Source: Maratus speciosus (Eukaryota > Arthropoda > Arachnida > Araneae > Salticidae). Taken from it: DNA of 64,000 bases. The notes under the pieces are model-generated. The model did no database searches. It was not told where the DNA came from and saw only the letters and a list, made by a program, of their open reading frames with translations. Location of the stretch: contig OZ010793.1 in NCBI GenBank assembly GCA_963932465.1, positions 366,386,459 to 366,450,458 of the forward strand, given 5' to 3'. Shown here piece after piece: positions 60,874-64,000 of this stretch. Both the position numbers and the translations under genes were made by a program. Every line of letters begins with the position of its first letter. Within the stretch, counting starts at the first letter, position 1.

Positions 60874-62361
60874 GGGGAGACCAGGGTACAGTGGTCCACT
60901 TTTGCAGCTAACGTTTTTTTTTTCTCTTTAACGGAGAGCCCAATCTACCTGAAAATATTTTTGAATATTCTTTAAACCTTTCTACATGCCTCATAATTTT
61001 CACAGAACATAATTTCAAGTACATTTTTCAAAAAGAAAAATTTTTACATGCACTCGTGAAGTGGACCAGTGTACCCCGGAAGCGGGGTACACTGGTCCAC
61101 CTACTGGGGCACAGTGGTCCACTATTAGTTATTGTCTAAAATACAATATAAATCTATTTATAATTAATCTAATTATTTTTTATTTCCCCTTTACCTCCAA
61201 AATAATATAATAATACAAATTTGCAAGTAGCATTTTGAAACAAAAAACATATAAAACTAAAGAATTATCAAAAAATTTATTATAATTTGAAAATAACAAT
61301 ATAAGATACAGGAGTGATGGCAAACAAGTTATTAATTAAGTAAAAAAAAAAATCAGCAAACATTAAGACAAATATGATGATGAAAAATTTATTAGAAGCT
61401 TAAAATAGTCAGGATAAAATAGTTTATTATGAGCTAACCATGTGCTCTGAATCTATAAATAACCAATCCAGTGAGGTCATCTATTAGTTATTAGGCTACA
61501 GTTATATTTTTCAAAGGCAGTAAATACAAAACAAAATATTTCTTAATATGTTAACTCTACAATGCATGATTTTTATTTCTCTCCTTCTCCCTCCCCCCCC
61601 CCCCCCCCAAAAAAAAAAACTGCTATATTGAACAAGAAAACTTATTTTAAAATGTGAACTGTTATCCATAATTTAGGAGAAAACTAAAGTGTCAGATGGC
61701 TACATTATAATGTGAACAACATACTAACATGAAATTTAAAGTGTGCCAAATGGCTAATCTATGCATTGTAGGGTTAAATAAATTGTCATTTTTCTTTGTT
61801 TACTTTATTTTATAGTTAAATAACTATTTTAAAACAATATTTTTTTATAGAGAATAAGTGATTATTAAATATTTTGAAAATTCTTCATTACAGGAGCAGT
61901 ATTCATTGTGGACCACTGTACCCCAGCAGTGGCCGGTCCACTGTGCCCCATGTTGAAGTTCAATACATACTGATAAAAATATTATTTAAAGTTTTCTTTT
62001 AAGCATATATGTTTTTAAATTTAATAAAGACCAGTGTTTTACCTTTTAAAAAAAGTTGTTTTATCTTATTTATCCATAACCTTTAATTACTCAATAAAGA
62101 AAAGTATATGATGATGAAAAATTTTACTTTTAGGAGCTCAAAACATCCAGTCAGGATAAAGGGTTCATTCTGAGCTAACAATGTGTTCTGAAGGCTATAA
62201 GTAATCAATCCAGTGCTCTTATCAATTAGAAAAGCTTTAAAAATAAGTAGAAGAAAAGCTTTAAAAGAAAAGTAGTAAAGTAAAAAGAAAAGCTTTAAAA
62301 ATAAGTAAAATATAAGGGGTGGTCCACTGTGTACTTAGGTCCACTGTACCTTGGTCTCCCC
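60874..62361. mobile_element. TA-flanked DNA transposon with GGGGAGACCAGGGTACAGTG ends, 1,488 bp
   Basis: The right end, in reverse, reads GGGGAGACCAAGGTACAGTG; TA lies at 60872-60873 and 62362-62363. The GTGGTCCAC/GTGGACCAC word recurs at least six times near both ends (60891-61125 and 61908-62345). The interior holds a direct duplication (GATGATGAAAAATTT at 61377 and 62109) and three AGAAAAGCTTTAAAA repeats. No transposase was seen. Confidence 0.88.
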
Positions 62362-62889
62362 TATGCATGTAAGTCACCTAAACTTGCGACTTTTGTATGG
62401 AAATCAAAACAGCAGTTTGAATTTAATTTATAACTCAGGATCCCATGGCTGTCCCAAAATGATATACTCAGATGTTATAGTAAACAAGTGTAAGAGAAAT
62501 GTCAATTTTTTTCAAAAAAAATTAAAATGTCCGATTTTGAGATATGAAAGGTCAAAGGTAAAAATGTTTGACCTTGAAATTAAAAATTCAAAAAGTATGT
62601 TCATGTTATATCATATGAAAGCCCAATTCAAACACTTTCCAAAGGCACAAAAAGTAAGTCCTTATGACAATTAGGGAACAAATTATGACTTAATTTGTAT
62701 TGCATGAAATGCAAAAATTTGCATTTTTCGTCCATCTTTAAAGCTAATTATCTCAGAAACCAAATGAGATAGAGGTTTATCATTGGGTATTTATTCTTTT
62801 CTCTATGAACCTAACAGATGAGCTTAATATCATAAAATTCTGAGGAGGTCAGGTTTTTAGCTGTGTTGATTTGATATGGAATGACCCTA

Positions 62890-63318
62890 ATCCAAATGAA
62901 AAGGCAGCAGAAAATTCAATGCTGCTTAAACACCAAAGCACTCTGACTCATTCGATCCTACTAATCCGATAGAGATAAACAGAAGCATAGCGACTCCTGT
63001 AGGAACTCTTGATGAACTGCATTGGTACATTGGTACAGAAAAAAGTCACTAATTTATGACACTAAAATTATGACACTAACACTAGATTGGAAATAGTTAA
63101 AAAGGAGGTCGACTTTGTCCACAGGAGAGTTACTGGATAAAACAGACAGTATATTAGCATGGAGGAAAAATATAATAAAGCTTTTCTCATTATGTGCAGG
63201 CTTGCAAGAAAATTCTTATTCACATTTCCAAGTAGTACTTACAGCAAATGCATTTTTTCTGATGCACGCTAAATTTACAATAATAAAAAAATTCCGAACT
63301 CCTGAAAATATAAAATAA
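62890..63318 (+). pseudogene. hAT transposase, C-terminal dimerisation region, frameshifted
   Basis: Around 63115-63318 the frame reads LLDKTDSILAWRKN, corresponding to the DPLxWW segment that opens the hAT dimerisation domain. In shifted frames follow CRLARKFLF, FSDAR and, back in frame, IIKKFRTPENI, matching the usual LAxxYL, ERxFS and RLxPENV blocks. At least two frameshifts and several stops break it. It may be the right-hand remnant of the copy whose other piece is at 55522-55725. Dead. Confidence 0.75.
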
Positions 63319-63419
63319 ATTACTGTCTTTGAGCATAATTTATGATATAACAAATTTAATTATTAAAATGTTTCTTTTTTCAATTGTTATATTTTCTGTT
63401 TTTACTTATCCATCATACG

Positions 63420-64000
63420 TAGTATAGGATAAGTCTTGTAATCGTTTTAAAAATCGAAAAAAAAATTTTTGACAGATTTACACGTTTCAGATACTGGAGA
63501 TTCCGAAAAACATATTTTTAGAAAAAAAATTTGTCCGTCCGCCTGTGTGTCTGTAATCGCTCTATCTCCCGAACAAATTGAGATAGAGACTTGAAATTCG
63601 GTGTGTACTTAGGGAGTAATAATGGGGAAAAGCCTATTGAATATCAGTAACCTCGATTAACCGGAACTATTTTTTTCTGACTCTTGAAATATTCGTTCTG
63701 ATAAAAGGTATACAAAAATTTTCGAAATCGTTTATTTGAAGGAGTAAATATAAAAGACAATAAAAAATCATAAATGAACTCGATCGGATAATTAGTTGCC
63801 GAGATATTTGTAATTCTATTTTTCATGCTGTTCGATTTTTCATGACTCTGTATTTCATTCAAATTTCAATTCAAAGATATATTTTAATTGGAAATGAGAC
63901 GCTTAACCCACTATCGCCAAACTATAAGATTAAATGCCAATGGCTTATCGTAAATGTCAAGCATTTAATGCCTCTCCATACCTATAAGGTTTACCTTAGG
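63420..64000. repeat. Dispersed-repeat-like sequence with GTCCGTCCGCCTGTGTGTC
   Basis: A TTTGTCCGTCCG...CTGTAATCGCTCTATCTCCC segment followed by GATAGAGACTTGAAATTCGG resembles a widespread type of arthropod repeat that also provides the GGTCCGTCTGTC part of the elements at 28040 and 35248. No boundaries were found. Confidence 0.4.

Larger units (their letters stand above)
55732..62887. mobile_element. 7.2-kb element with ~520-bp terminal inverted repeats
   Basis: Arm 55732-56256 (GGTCATTCCATGTCAAATCA outward) is the inverted copy of about 62370-62886, matching nearly throughout. TA lies outside both ends (55730-55731, 62888-62889). Near the left arm a second, direct copy of the end (GAGTCATTCCACATTAAATC, about 56457) suggests a nested or rearranged relative. 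The interior is AT-rich with no transposase recognised. The element at 60874-62361 is inserted at the inner edge of the right arm. Superfamily not assigned. Confidence 0.8.

Overview
This window looks like nuclear DNA of an arthropod, most likely a chelicerate such as a spider. The evidence is indirect. It is strongly AT-rich, holds almost no coding sequence, and carries Ty3/Gypsy, Penelope, hAT, mariner/pogo-type and SINE pieces that resemble those of large arthropod genomes. The one recognisable host gene piece has a first exon clearly related to animal DIS3/RRP44. The species cannot be named from the sequence.

Layout. 1-1255: the 3' end of a Ty3/Gypsy element (pol C-terminus, polypurine tract, probable 3' LTR). 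1256-6972: sparse sequence with one complete TA-flanked DNA-transposon derivative (4019-4982) and a GC-rich tandem repeat (about 5970-6310). 6973-31610: a structure of at least 24.6 kb bounded by inverted repeats of about 650 bp. Inside it, in order, are a degenerate ~330-bp tandem repeat, about 54 copies of a very homogeneous 311-bp satellite, a 200-N assembly gap, and a block of pogo-like elements, duplications and minisatellites. 31611-34268: mostly unassigned. 34269-37803: a 206-bp tandem repeat broken by two insertions, then a broken Penelope-like element. 37945-49410: a tRNA-type SINE, several small inverted-repeat elements, a 147-bp tandem array and simple repeats. 49533-49751: first coding exon of DIS3. 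49752-64000: nested transposons that would form intron 1 if the gene is real. No second exon was recognised.

The satellite is the most unusual object. Each 311-bp unit is a 119-bp block plus a 192-bp block sharing a 65-bp repeat. It carries one CTCF-like core (AGGTGGCGCC), three CACGTG E-boxes and five forkhead-type GTAAACAA words. Shared rare variants show a higher-order duplication displaced by 9,510 bp. The adjoining 330-bp repeats carry inverted YY1/Pho-like site pairs. This suggests, but does not show, a locus dense in architectural-protein sites. The many ~122-residue minus-strand reading frames across the satellite are a by-product of the repeat and not genes.

A second notable point: the 3' part of DIS3 exon 1, its splice donor, the start of intron 1 and the left end of a DNA transposon are tandemly triplicated. 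The extra exon copies are damaged, and one changes the codon of the conserved PIN-domain aspartate.
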